DNA of 64,000 nucleotides from Sphingomonadaceae bacterium (GTDB taxonomy: Bacteria; Pseudomonadota; Alphaproteobacteria; Sphingomonadales; Sphingomonadaceae), in the NCBI GenBank assembly GCA_947453945.1, contig CANGJB010000003.1, forward strand, positions 41,718 to 105,717, given 5' to 3'. The stretch's first letter is position 1. Every line of letters begins with the position of its first letter. The translations under genes were made by a program, and so were the position numbers. Below are positions 1 to 7,536 of this stretch, in pieces. The notes under the pieces are model-generated. The model ran no database searches. It worked only from the letters and a program-made list of their open reading frames with translations, and was not told the origin of the DNA.

Positions 1-1030
1 GGATGATCCGGTGCGCATTGCCTCGATCTCCAAGCTCGTCACCGCGCTCGGCGTGATGCGGCTGGTCGATGCCGGCGTGCTCGATCTGGACCGCGATGTT
101 TCGGACTATCTTGGCTGGCAGCTGCGCCATCCGGCTTTCCCGGACCGGCCGATCACGCTGCGTCTGCTGCTCTCGCACCGCTCGGGCCTTACCGACGGGG
201 CGGACTACATCATCCCGCTGGGGGAAACGCTGCGCCAGCGCCTCGCTGATCCCCGCGCGTGGGACAGCGCCCATGGCCCCAGCGGCTATGGGGGCGAAGA
301 CTGGTTTCACTACACCAACCTCAATTTTCCCGTGGTCGCATCGGTGATGGAAGCTTCGACTGGCGAACGCTTCGACCGCCTGATGCGCGATCTGGTGCTG
401 GCCCCGCTCGGGCTTTCCGCCTGCTACAACTGGTCCGGCTGCAATGGGCTGGCGGCCTCACGCGCCGTGGTGCTCTACCGCTACGATGGCAGCGTGGCGC
501 GCGATGATCTGCGCGGGGCGCTGCCCGCCTGCCCGGTGGTGGTGGAGGCAGGAAAACCCTGCGATCTTGCCAGCTACACGCCCGGCTGGAACGGCGCGCT
601 GTTCTCGCCCCAAGGCGGGCTGCGCATCTCGATGAACGACCTTGCGCACATCGGCCAGATGCTCGCGCGCGGCGGGCAGGGCTTCATTTCCAAGGCCAGC
701 TTTGCCGAAATGACCACGCCGGAATGGCGCTTCAACGGGCGCAACGGGGTGGGCGAAAACGGGGAGCCCGACGGGTTCTTCTGCGCCTACGGTCTGGGCG
801 TCCAGCTGATCGGCAACGATACCGCAGGCTGCCGCGACGATCCCTTCGGCGATGGCATCCCGCGTCTCGGCCACCCCGGCGAAGCCTATGGCCTGCGCTC
901 CGGTCTGTGGCTTGATCCGAGCACAGGGCGAGGCATCGCCTTCTTCACCACCGCCGTGCCGGATGATGCCGCCAAGGGCGCAAGCGCCTTCACCGCCGCG
1001 GAAGAAGGCGTGCTGGCGCGGGTGCGCTAG
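1..1030 (+). CDS. Serine hydrolase, beta-lactamase/penicillin-binding family (5' truncated)
   Basis: The reading frame is open to the left edge (in frame from base 2), so the true start lies outside the window. The first visible residues carry the SxxK nucleophile motif (ASISK), followed by a YxN-type motif (HYTN, about 100 residues on) and an HxG-type motif (GHPGEAYG) near the C-terminus. This triad defines the class C beta-lactamase/DD-peptidase-like hydrolase family (Pfam Beta-lactamase, PF00144). Members hydrolyse esters, amides or peptidoglycan peptides, and usually act in the periplasm. The signal peptide would be in the missing part. The substrate cannot be told; an esterase or D-aminopeptidase role is as likely as antibiotic resistance. 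Confidence 0.85.
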   Translation, partial: DDPVRIASISKLVTALGVMRLVDAGVLDLDRDVSDYLGWQLRHPAFPDRPITLRLLLSHRSGLTDGADYIIPLGETLRQRLADPRAWDSAHGPSGYGGEDWFHYTNLNFPVVASVMEASTGERFDRLMRDLVLAPLGLSACYNWSGCNGLAASRAVVLYRYDGSVARDDLRGALPACPVVVEAGKPCDLASYTPGWNGALFSPQGGLRISMNDLAHIGQMLARGGQGFISKASFAEMTTPEWRFNGRNGVGENGEPDGFFCAYGLGVQLIGNDTAGCRDDPFGDGIPRLGHPGEAYGLRSGLWLDPSTGRGIAFFTTAVPDDAAKGASAFTAAEEGVLARVR

Positions 1031-1128
1031 CCAGAGCAAGACCGCATCGGAGGCAAATCCGCTTTGCGCCTGTGCGGCTTCTGGCATGGTGGGAGGCATG
1101 GACCTGCCCGGGCAGGCATGGGGGCATC

Positions 1129-1887
1129 ATGCAATCACTGAACATCGGCCAGACGATCTCGCGGGCGAGCGGCCTGATGGGCGAAACGCTGCGCAGCGTC
1201 GGCCTGTTTGTCGTGGTGTTCCAGATGATCACCGGCGTCAGCAGCACACTGCTTCGCGGGCAGCTTGTCTCGGCAGTCGATGCGGGCGCGGCGGCGCCGC
1301 TCGCCATGTTCCAGTCAGGCTCCTATTGGGCCACTATCGCCATCTCCATGCTGCTGGCCACGCTGGTTGCCACCGGCGCGACGTTTGGTCTGCTGAAGGC
1401 GGATCGCGGAGAGCTGGTATCCTTCGGCGCGTGCGCCGCGCGGGGCACGGCCAGATTGCTGCCGGCGCTTGGGCTCATGATCCTCAGCGTTCTGGGCATT
1501 TATGGCGGCTTCATCCTCCTGCTGGTGCCCGGCTGCATCCTGCTGGCGATGTGGAGCGTATGCTTTCCGGTCCTTCTGGGCGAAGACACCGGCGTGATCG
1601 AAGCGTTCGGGCGCAGCTGCGCGCTCACCAAGGGATACCGTTGGAAGATATTCCTCCTCTTCCTCGTCATCTTCGCGGTCTACGCCGCCGTCGGCGCGGC
1701 AAGGGTGCTGGTGCTCACCGCGCAGACGGGCAGCCTGGCTGCGGCGATATCCCCGCCGCTCACCCTGCAGATCGCGTCCGGCGCGATCAACACGGTGCTC
1801 ACGCTGGCCACTCTGGCGCTGCAGGTTGCGCTTTATGGCGAACTGATCGATCTCAAGGGTGAGCGGGTGAGCGAGGTGTTCGGCTGA
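1129..1887 (+). CDS. Multi-pass membrane protein of unknown function
   Basis: A 252-residue protein with about five or six hydrophobic segments (for example FVVVFQMITGV, ATIAISMLLATLV, GFILLLVPGCILLAMW and ILLFLVIFAVYAAVG). The layout resembles the glycerophosphoryl diester phosphodiesterase membrane-domain/YciC-like family of integral membrane proteins: a long amphipathic start, then a Gly/Pro-rich LVPGCILLAMW stretch followed by a conserved-looking Glu (GEDTGVIEAFGRS). No catalytic motif is visible. I chose the ATG at 1129 because it follows a G-rich stretch and begins a normal amphipathic N-terminus; an upstream in-frame ATG at 1072 would add 19 atypical residues. It stands alone between the hydrolase and recQ. 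Confidence 0.7.
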   Translation: MQSLNIGQTISRASGLMGETLRSVGLFVVVFQMITGVSSTLLRGQLVSAVDAGAAAPLAMFQSGSYWATIAISMLLATLVATGATFGLLKADRGELVSFGACAARGTARLLPALGLMILSVLGIYGGFILLLVPGCILLAMWSVCFPVLLGEDTGVIEAFGRSCALTKGYRWKIFLLFLVIFAVYAAVGAARVLVLTAQTGSLAAAISPPLTLQIASGAINTVLTLATLALQVALYGELIDLKGERVSEVFG

Positions 1888-1961
1888 TCTGGGCGGGGGA
1901 TAAACCGCTGCGGAGCCAATAGGGCTTTTCCTTAGTCGGCCCGATCTGCCATGGCATCTGC

Positions 1962-3779
1962 GTGAGTACGATCAGCCCCGATATCCGTGAAAACGCGCAA
2001 TCAGCGTCACTGGCTGCGTCATTGGCCGCTCTTGCGCGCGTGTTCGGCTTTTCGGCCTTTCGCGGGGTGCAGGATCAGGTCGTCAGCCGCGTGCTCGCCG
2101 GGCAATCGACGCTCGCGGTCATGCCCACCGGCGCGGGCAAGTCGCTCACGTACCAGCTCCCCGCCGTCATGCTTCCGGGCACCTGCGTGGTGGTGTCTCC
2201 GCTCATCGCACTGATGCATGATCAGCTGCGCGCCGCCAATGCCAACGGGATCGCCGCCGCCGCGCTCACCAGTGTCGATACGGACCGGGAGCAGACCATA
2301 GAACGGTTCCGCGCCGGCCAGCTCGATCTGCTTTATGTGGCGCCCGAGCGCGCCAGCCAGCAGCATTTCCGCGAACTGCTCACCCGCGCGCCCATCGCGC
2401 TCTTCGCGATTGATGAAGCGCATTGCGTTTCCGAATGGGGCCACGATTTCCGGCCGGACTACCGCCTGCTGCGCCCGCTGCTCGATAGCTTCGCCGATGT
2501 TCCGCGTCTGGCGCTCACCGCCACGGCAGACCGGCACACCCGCGCCGATATCCTCGCCCAGCTTGGCATTCCGGATGATGGCCTGATCATCGCCGGGTTC
2601 GATCGGCCCAATATCCGCTACCGCATCACCCCGCGTGATAACGCGCAGCGCCAGATCAAGGCCTTGCTGGCCGAGCAGCCAGGTCCTGGGATCGTCTATG
2701 CACCCACGCGCAACGGCGTGGAAAAGCTGGCGGAGCAGCTTTCCGCCAGCGGCCGCCGCGTCCTGCCCTATCACGCGGGGCTACCGGCCGATGTGCGCGC
2801 CGCCAATCAGGCTGCTTTCGTTGCCAGCGAAGATATGGTGATGGTCGCCACCGTCGCTTTCGGCATGGGGATCGACAAGCCCGATGTCCGCTTTGTCGCC
2901 CATGCCGGCCTGCCCAAGTCTATCGAGGGCTATTATCAGGAAACCGGCCGCGCCGGGCGCGATGGCGATGATGCGGTCGCGCTCATGCTCTGGGGTGCAG
3001 ACGATTTCGCCCGCGCCCGTATGCGCATTGGCGAGGTGGAAGAACACCGCCGCGCCAGCGAGCGCCAGCGTCTCGATGCCCTTGCCGGCCTGGTCGAAAC
3101 CCACACGTGCCGCCGCGCCGTGCTGCTGCGCCACTTCGGCGAACACCCGCCCGAAGCTTGCGGCAATTGCGACAATTGCCTTCATGCCCCGGGCGTGACC
3201 GACGCGACGCAGCTCGCGCGCAAGCTGCTCTCCGCCGTCTATCGCACCGGGCAGGCCTTCGGGCTTGGCCATCTCGAAAAGGTGCTGACCGGCGCGGCAG
3301 ACGAGCGCGTTAGCAGCAAGGGCCACGATCAGCTGTCGGTCTTCGGCATCGTCAAGGGCGATGAAGCGCCGCTGCTGCGCTCCGTGGCGCGGGCGCTGCA
3401 GGCGCGCGGCACATTGGTGCCCAACGAACACGGCGGCCTCGCGCTCGGCGGCGATGCCCGTGCGCTGCTTAAGGGCGAGGGGCGCCTCGATCTCGTCATG
3501 GCACCGCCGAGCGAGCGCGGCACGCGCCGCCGCCGGGGGGCAGAGGCCGTGCCCAATCCGGTCGGCGATCCTCTGTTCGAGGCGCTGCGCGCGCTGCGCC
3601 GCGAACTGGCGGAAGAAGCCGGGGTGCCGCCTTATGTGATCTTCCACGATTCGGTGCTGCGCGAAATGGCGGCGCGCCGGCCCACGGCGCAGCTGGATCT
3701 CGGCGCCATCGGCGGCGTCGGCGCACGCAAGCTGGAAGCTTACGGCGACCGTTTTCTCGAGGTGATCCGGCAGTATTGA
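1962..3779 (+). CDS. recQ: ATP-dependent DNA helicase RecQ
   Basis: A 605-residue superfamily 2 helicase, close to the usual RecQ length. Visible motifs are Walker A MPTGAGKS (about residues 54-61), the DEAH box with the RecQ-specific extension DEAHCVSEWGHDFRPDY (from about 151), motif VI QETGRAGRDG, and the zinc-binding cysteines of the RQC region (Cys383, then CGNCDNC). A C-terminal HRDC-like segment ends in IGGVGARKLEAYGDRFLEVI. RecQ unwinds DNA 3'-5' in the RecF recombination-repair pathway and resolves stalled forks. The start is taken as GTG 1962; no strong ribosome-binding site is visible. The gene is monocistronic and converges on the SDR gene, with a palindromic repeat between them. 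Confidence 0.97.
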   Translation: MSTISPDIRENAQSASLAASLAALARVFGFSAFRGVQDQVVSRVLAGQSTLAVMPTGAGKSLTYQLPAVMLPGTCVVVSPLIALMHDQLRAANANGIAAAALTSVDTDREQTIERFRAGQLDLLYVAPERASQQHFRELLTRAPIALFAIDEAHCVSEWGHDFRPDYRLLRPLLDSFADVPRLALTATADRHTRADILAQLGIPDDGLIIAGFDRPNIRYRITPRDNAQRQIKALLAEQPGPGIVYAPTRNGVEKLAEQLSASGRRVLPYHAGLPADVRAANQAAFVASEDMVMVATVAFGMGIDKPDVRFVAHAGLPKSIEGYYQETGRAGRDGDDAVALMLWGADDFARARMRIGEVEEHRRASERQRLDALAGLVETHTCRRAVLLRHFGEHPPEACGNCDNCLHAPGVTDATQLARKLLSAVYRTGQAFGLGHLEKVLTGAADERVSSKGHDQLSVFGIVKGDEAPLLRSVARALQARGTLVPNEHGGLALGGDARALLKGEGRLDLVMAPPSERGTRRRRGAEAVPNPVGDPLFEALRALRRELAEEAGVPPYVIFHDSVLREMAARRPTAQLDLGAIGGVGARKLEAYGDRFLEVIRQY

Positions 3780-3817
3780 GCGGAATGTCCGCCGCCGGGC
3801 TTCGTCCTCGCTCACCC

Positions 3818-3908
3818 ACCCTCGTCATTCCCGCGAAGGCGGGAATCCAGAGCGGCTGGCGCTGCGCTTGAGGTCCTGGATTCCCGCCTTCGCGGGAATG
3901 ACGAGGGT
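3818..3908. repeat. Dispersed 91-bp palindromic element, copy 1
   Basis: Two arms of about 32 nt, reading inward from ACCCTCGTCATTCCCGC and its complement, flank a spacer containing AGCGG-TGGCGCTGCG. Each arm itself contains the CCCGCGAAGGCGGG mini-hairpin. The same arm-spacer-arm unit recurs at 24698-24789. It lies between the convergent genes recQ and SDR, where the strong hairpin could also end transcription in both directions. It is not coding. Confidence 0.9.
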
Positions 3909-3912
3909 AGCC

Positions 3913-4644
3913 TTAGAAAGGCACTTGCGCCCGATCCCACGCAAACAGCCCCCCACTCTGCGCCGGGGTCAGCCCATCCAGCATCGAAAGCAGCGCCCCA
4001 GCCGAGCGCTCCGGCGTGAACAGTTTCTCCGCCGCCACCCCGCGCTGGAACGGTGCGGAAAGGGCGGTGTCCACCGTGCCGGGATGCAGCGTAACGGCCA
4101 GCGCTTGCGGGTGCGTCCGCGCCAGTTCGAGTGCGAGGGTCTTCACCAGCATGTTTAGCGCGGCCTTGCTGGCGCGGTAGGCGTGCCAGCCGCCCAGCCG
4201 GTTATCCGAAATCGAACCTACGCGCGCGGACAGCGCGGCAAACACCGCGCGGCCATCCCGGCGCAGCAGCGGCAGCGCGTGCTTGGCGATCAGCGCCGGG
4301 CCGATGGTGTTCACCGCGAAAAGCTCGGCCATGCCTTCGGCGCTCAGTGCGCGGTATGATTTTTCGGGGCCGGTGCCATCGGCGCGGGTGAGGCGGCCGG
4401 TGGCGATCAGCACCATGTCGAGCGGCCCGCCGATGGCGGCGCAGGCGGCAGCGATGCTGGCCTCGTCGGCGAAGTCGAAGGCAAACGGGGTGAGCTTGTG
4501 CCCGCGCGGCGCTTCGCCGCGGCGTGATCCAGCGTGGACTTCGGCTACATCGGCCCGGTCGGCGAGCGCTGCGGCCAGCGCGCCGCCAAGGCCGCCGGAG
4601 GCACCAAACACCGCGCAGCGCAGGGCAGGGGAGGTCGTGTTCAT
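3913..4644 (-). CDS. Short-chain dehydrogenase/reductase (SDR), C-factor-like
   Basis: A 243-residue classical SDR. The N-terminal Rossmann motif is GASGGLG, the structural VNTIGPA motif follows, and the catalytic YRASK supplies the Tyr and Lys, with Ser in the ALSARVGS strand. The C-terminal LHPGTVDTALSAPF matches the cofactor-site PG motif. The overall pattern resembles the CsgA/C-factor-like SDRs found widely in proteobacteria. It is an NAD(P)H-linked oxidoreductase of unknown substrate. The gene is a single unit, divergent from the telA-like gene downstream on the other strand. Confidence 0.88.
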   Translation of the reverse strand: MNTTSPALRCAVFGASGGLGGALAAALADRADVAEVHAGSRRGEAPRGHKLTPFAFDFADEASIAAACAAIGGPLDMVLIATGRLTRADGTGPEKSYRALSAEGMAELFAVNTIGPALIAKHALPLLRRDGRAVFAALSARVGSISDNRLGGWHAYRASKAALNMLVKTLALELARTHPQALAVTLHPGTVDTALSAPFQRGVAAEKLFTPERSAGALLSMLDGLTPAQSGGLFAWDRAQVPF

Positions 4645-4815
4645 CTGCCCGGATTGGGCGCTTGGCGCTCCGCTGTCGAGCAGGTCCGAAGGGCAGGTCC
4701 AATGGCCATTGCTGTATTATCTTGCCAATACAGCTTGCGAAGCGGCGGTGGGCACGCCACATTGCCCACACATGCGCTCCGGCAGGTGCAAGGGGCGGGA
4801 GTGAGACGCGACGCC

Positions 4816-6033
4816 ATGGCCAGCAATTCGACCGATCTGCAATCCCCTATTACCCTCACTCCGCCCGATCCGGTGCCGGTGGTCGCGCCCACGCAGGCGG
4901 CCGGCCTCGTGCCGGTGGCCGATGATACCAAGTCCAAGCTCGAGGCGCGGGCCGAGGCTTTTGTGGCGGATCTGGTCGCGCAGGATGCGGCGAGCCCGGA
5001 ATTCGGCAAGCGCGTCGATCAGCTTTCCAACATGGGCCGCAAGGAAATCGTGGCGGCCTCTGGCATGTCGAACCGGTTTCTGGATCGGCCGGTGCGCGCG
5101 ATGGACAAGGACGGCGGCGTCGGTGCCGATCTCGCCGCGCTGCGCCGCACGGTGGAAGAGCTCGATCCCGGCCGGCAGGGCAAGCTTTCCGGCCCGCGCA
5201 AGATCCTCGGCATCATTCCCTTCGGCAACAAGCTGAAGACCTATTTCGATAGCTACCAGTCCTCGCAAGGCCACATCAAGGCGATCCTCGACCGCCTCGC
5301 CTCGGGCAAGGACGAGCTTCTGATGGACAACGCCGCGATCGATGTGGAGCGCGGCAAGCTCTGGGAAGCGATGGGCAACCTGGAGCAGATGACCCACATC
5401 TCCAAGGTGCTCGATCAGAAGCTGGAAGATGCCGCCGCCGATCTTGATCACACCGATCCCGCCAAGTCCAAGGCGATCCGCGAGACCGCGCTGTTCTACA
5501 CCCGCCAGCGCACGCAGGACCTGCTGACGCAGATGGCCGTCACGGTGCAGGGCTATCTCGCGCTCGATCTGGTCAAGAAGAACAACGTCGAACTGGTGAA
5601 GGGTGTGGACCGCGCCGGCACCACCACGGTCGCCGCGCTGCGCACCGCTGTCACTGTCGCGCAGGCGATGACCAACCAGCGCCTCGTGCTCTCGCAGATC
5701 ACCGCGCTCAACACCACGACCGCGAACATCATCGATTCGACCGGCAAGCTGCTGCGCGAACAGACCGGCAAGATCCACGAGATGGCGGCCTCCAGCACGA
5801 TCCCGCTGGAAACGCTGCAGCGCGCCTTCCAGAACATCTATGAGACGATGGACACCATCGACACCTTCAAGCTGAAAGCGCTCGATGCGATGAAGCAGAC
5901 GGTCGATACGCTCTCGGGCGAGGTCGAGAAGTCGAAGGGCTATATCGCGCGGGCCGAGGGCCAGGCAGCAAGTGCTTCCGGGGCCAAGCTTGCAGGAGAC
6001 GCCACCTCCCCGCTCCTGAGCCTTGAGGGCTGA
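4816..6033 (+). CDS. TelA/KlaA-type toxic anion resistance protein
   Basis: A 405-residue, mostly helical cytoplasmic protein with the TelA pattern (PF05816): SGMSNRFLDRPVRAMD near residue 80, the central PFGNKLKTYFDSYQSSQ segment, and a long coiled-coil-like C-terminal half (repeated ALRTAVTVAQAM, LRAL-type heptads). TelA proteins were named for tellurite resistance on plasmids, but their chromosomal role is not well defined; many sit beside XpaC-like membrane proteins, as here. The ATG at 4816 was chosen because upstream in-frame sequence is not protein-like and overlaps the divergent SDR. It is the first gene of a tight three-gene operon. Confidence 0.88.
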   Translation: MASNSTDLQSPITLTPPDPVPVVAPTQAAGLVPVADDTKSKLEARAEAFVADLVAQDAASPEFGKRVDQLSNMGRKEIVAASGMSNRFLDRPVRAMDKDGGVGADLAALRRTVEELDPGRQGKLSGPRKILGIIPFGNKLKTYFDSYQSSQGHIKAILDRLASGKDELLMDNAAIDVERGKLWEAMGNLEQMTHISKVLDQKLEDAAADLDHTDPAKSKAIRETALFYTRQRTQDLLTQMAVTVQGYLALDLVKKNNVELVKGVDRAGTTTVAALRTAVTVAQAMTNQRLVLSQITALNTTTANIIDSTGKLLREQTGKIHEMAASSTIPLETLQRAFQNIYETMDTIDTFKLKALDAMKQTVDTLSGEVEKSKGYIARAEGQAASASGAKLAGDATSPLLSLEG

Positions 6034-6040
6034 CCCTCAG

Positions 6041-6811
6041 ATGGCAGAGACCGCGAGCGAGAGCAGCCGAATCCTTGCCGAAGCACGCTCCAGCCTGCAG
6101 CGCCAGCAGGCGGGCGGGCGCCGTGTTGGCGTGCGTTCGATCGGGCGGCGCTCGGCGGAATTGAAGCGCCTGCACATGCTGCGCAAAGCCGCGCGCATGG
6201 CGTTTGCGGCGATGGCGATTCTGTTTGCCGCGCTGGTGACCGGGCTGGTGATCGACGGGATCGGCTTTACCGGCATTGTCGTCACGTTCCTCGCCGTGAT
6301 TGCGGCCATGGGCGCGTTTGCCGCGTTCCCCCGGCTCAAGGTGCCTGATCTTGCCGCGCTGAACCGGGGCGACACCCGCTCGATGGTCGCCCGCACCGAA
6401 CTGTGGCTCGAAGCGCAGCGGCCCGCGCTTCCCGCGCCCGCGGTGAACCTGATCGATCAGATCGGTGTGCAGCTCGATGGCCTCGGCCTGCAGCTCGAAG
6501 GCGTCGATCCGGCAGAGCCTGCCGTTGCCGAAGTGCGCAAGCTGGTGGGTGAACACTTGCCCGGCATGGTCGAAAGCTATCGCCGCATTCCCGCAAACCT
6601 CAGGCGTGAACAGCGCGACGGGCGCAATGCCGATCAGCAGCTCACTGATGGCCTCGGCAAGATCAGCCAGGAAATCGATGCGGTGACGCGCCAGCTCGCG
6701 GCCGGCGATCTCGATGCCCTCGCGGTGCGCGGGCGGTTTCTCGATTACAAATACGGCGATGGTCTTGAGCAGGTGCCGCCGCAGCTCGCCGCGCCAAAGG
6801 CCAATCCCTGA
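6041..6811 (+). CDS. XpaC-like membrane protein (partner of TelA)
   Basis: A 256-residue protein with a charged N-terminal 45 residues, two close hydrophobic segments (about residues 47-95: MAFAAMAILFAALVTGLVI and VVTFLAVIAAMGAFAAF), then a soluble helical domain with HLPGMVESYRRIPANLR. This architecture and its position right after telA match the XpaC (5-bromo-4-chloroindolyl phosphate hydrolysis) family, which often pairs with TelA. I infer an inner-membrane protein acting with TelA; the biochemical role is unknown. The ATG at 6041 starts 7 nt after the telA stop; an upstream TTG at 6023 would overlap it. Confidence 0.7.
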   Translation: MAETASESSRILAEARSSLQRQQAGGRRVGVRSIGRRSAELKRLHMLRKAARMAFAAMAILFAALVTGLVIDGIGFTGIVVTFLAVIAAMGAFAAFPRLKVPDLAALNRGDTRSMVARTELWLEAQRPALPAPAVNLIDQIGVQLDGLGLQLEGVDPAEPAVAEVRKLVGEHLPGMVESYRRIPANLRREQRDGRNADQQLTDGLGKISQEIDAVTRQLAAGDLDALAVRGRFLDYKYGDGLEQVPPQLAAPKANP

Positions 6812-7116
6812 TGCGCGTCTCGATCCCGCACACGCTGGGCAAGGATGAAGTCCGCCGCCGGATGCACGCGCGGCTGGGCGATGCCGAGGACAAGGCGAAG
6901 GGGCTGCTCGGCAGCCTCGCCTCGCTCGAAACCGAATGGACCGGCGATGACACGCTTGCCATCACGGTCAACGCCATGGGTTATTCCATCCCCTGCACCG
7001 CCGCGATCAACGAGACCGCGCTCGATTTTGATGTCACAATTCCGCCCGGCGTGGGCTTTGCGCGCGGCATGATCGAGAGCGCCATCCGCGAGAAGGGCGA
7101 ACGCCTGCTGGGATAG
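6811..7116 (+). CDS. Polyhydroxyalkanoic acid system family protein
   Basis: A 101-residue protein beginning RVSIPHTLGKDEVRRRM, with a mid-protein W-T-GDD-L-ITV-AMG pattern and the C-terminal IPPGVGFARGMIESAI. This matches the small polyhydroxyalkanoic acid granule-associated/system family (PF09650). Its start overlaps the stop of the XpaC-like gene by one base, so translation is coupled. No PHA synthase, depolymerase or phasin is in the window, so a PHA role is only by family name. Confidence 0.8.
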   Translation: MRVSIPHTLGKDEVRRRMHARLGDAEDKAKGLLGSLASLETEWTGDDTLAITVNAMGYSIPCTAAINETALDFDVTIPPGVGFARGMIESAIREKGERLLG

Positions 7117-7117
7117 T

Positions 7118-7139
7118 GCTTCCCCTTGGCTGGGGGAGC
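7118..7139. terminator. Hairpin between convergent genes
   Basis: GCTTCCCC (7118-7125), six-base loop, GGGGGAGC (7132-7139): an 8-bp stem with one G-U pair, just after the stop at 7116 and before the convergent gene ending at 7150. No T-run follows, so it may be a pause or processing hairpin rather than a full intrinsic terminator. Confidence 0.45.
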
Positions 7140-7149
7140 GCTGTAGCGG

Positions 7150-7536
7150 CTAGGCTGAAATAGCCCTCGACGACGCCAAGCGCACTTCCATCATGGTGAT
7201 GAGCGCATCGAGTGAGCCGAGGCTGTCGAGGGTTGGCGCATCGATCAGAACCTCGATCTCCCCGCCGCGTTCGCGCAGCACCGCTGGCAGCGCCACATGT
7301 TTGTGCGGCGTATCGTCCTTGTGCTGAAACACGGCATGCATGGGCAGCGCCCGCAGCCACTTGCGCCACTTGGGGTCCATCCGCAGCGACCCATAGGTGA
7401 TGGCGCATAAGCTGCAGGGATATGTCGAAGGCGACAGGGTCTTGTGCAGCGAATCGAGCGCCATCTGCACCAGACCGCCGTCGGCGTTGTAGATGAAGAT
7501 CAGGCGGTCTGGTGACGAGGGCGCAGGGACGCTCAC
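7150..7536 (-). CDS. Conserved hypothetical protein with a CxxC motif, coupled to FAAL
   Basis: A 128-residue protein I do not recognise. It starts with RLIFIYNADGG (a beta-strand then a DGG turn) and carries YPCSLCAITYG, a CxxC that could bind metal or be redox active. A WRKWL segment follows, and the C-terminal half is rich in Asp/Leu with no membrane segment. Its GTG start overlaps the TGA stop of the fatty acyl-AMP ligase gene (GTGA, 7533-7536). The two are therefore translated together and probably act in one pathway. No catalytic function can be assigned. Confidence 0.75.
   Translation of the reverse strand: MSVPAPSSPDRLIFIYNADGGLVQMALDSLHKTLSPSTYPCSLCAITYGSLRMDPKWRKWLRALPMHAVFQHKDDTPHKHVALPAVLRERGGEIEVLIDAPTLDSLGSLDALITMMEVRLASSRAISA

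Noticed and set aside
5..30. GTG at 11 as the start of the serine hydrolase
   Set aside because: The SxxK motif lies only seven residues further on; real family members have a signal peptide and about 50 residues before it, so the gene is cut by the window.
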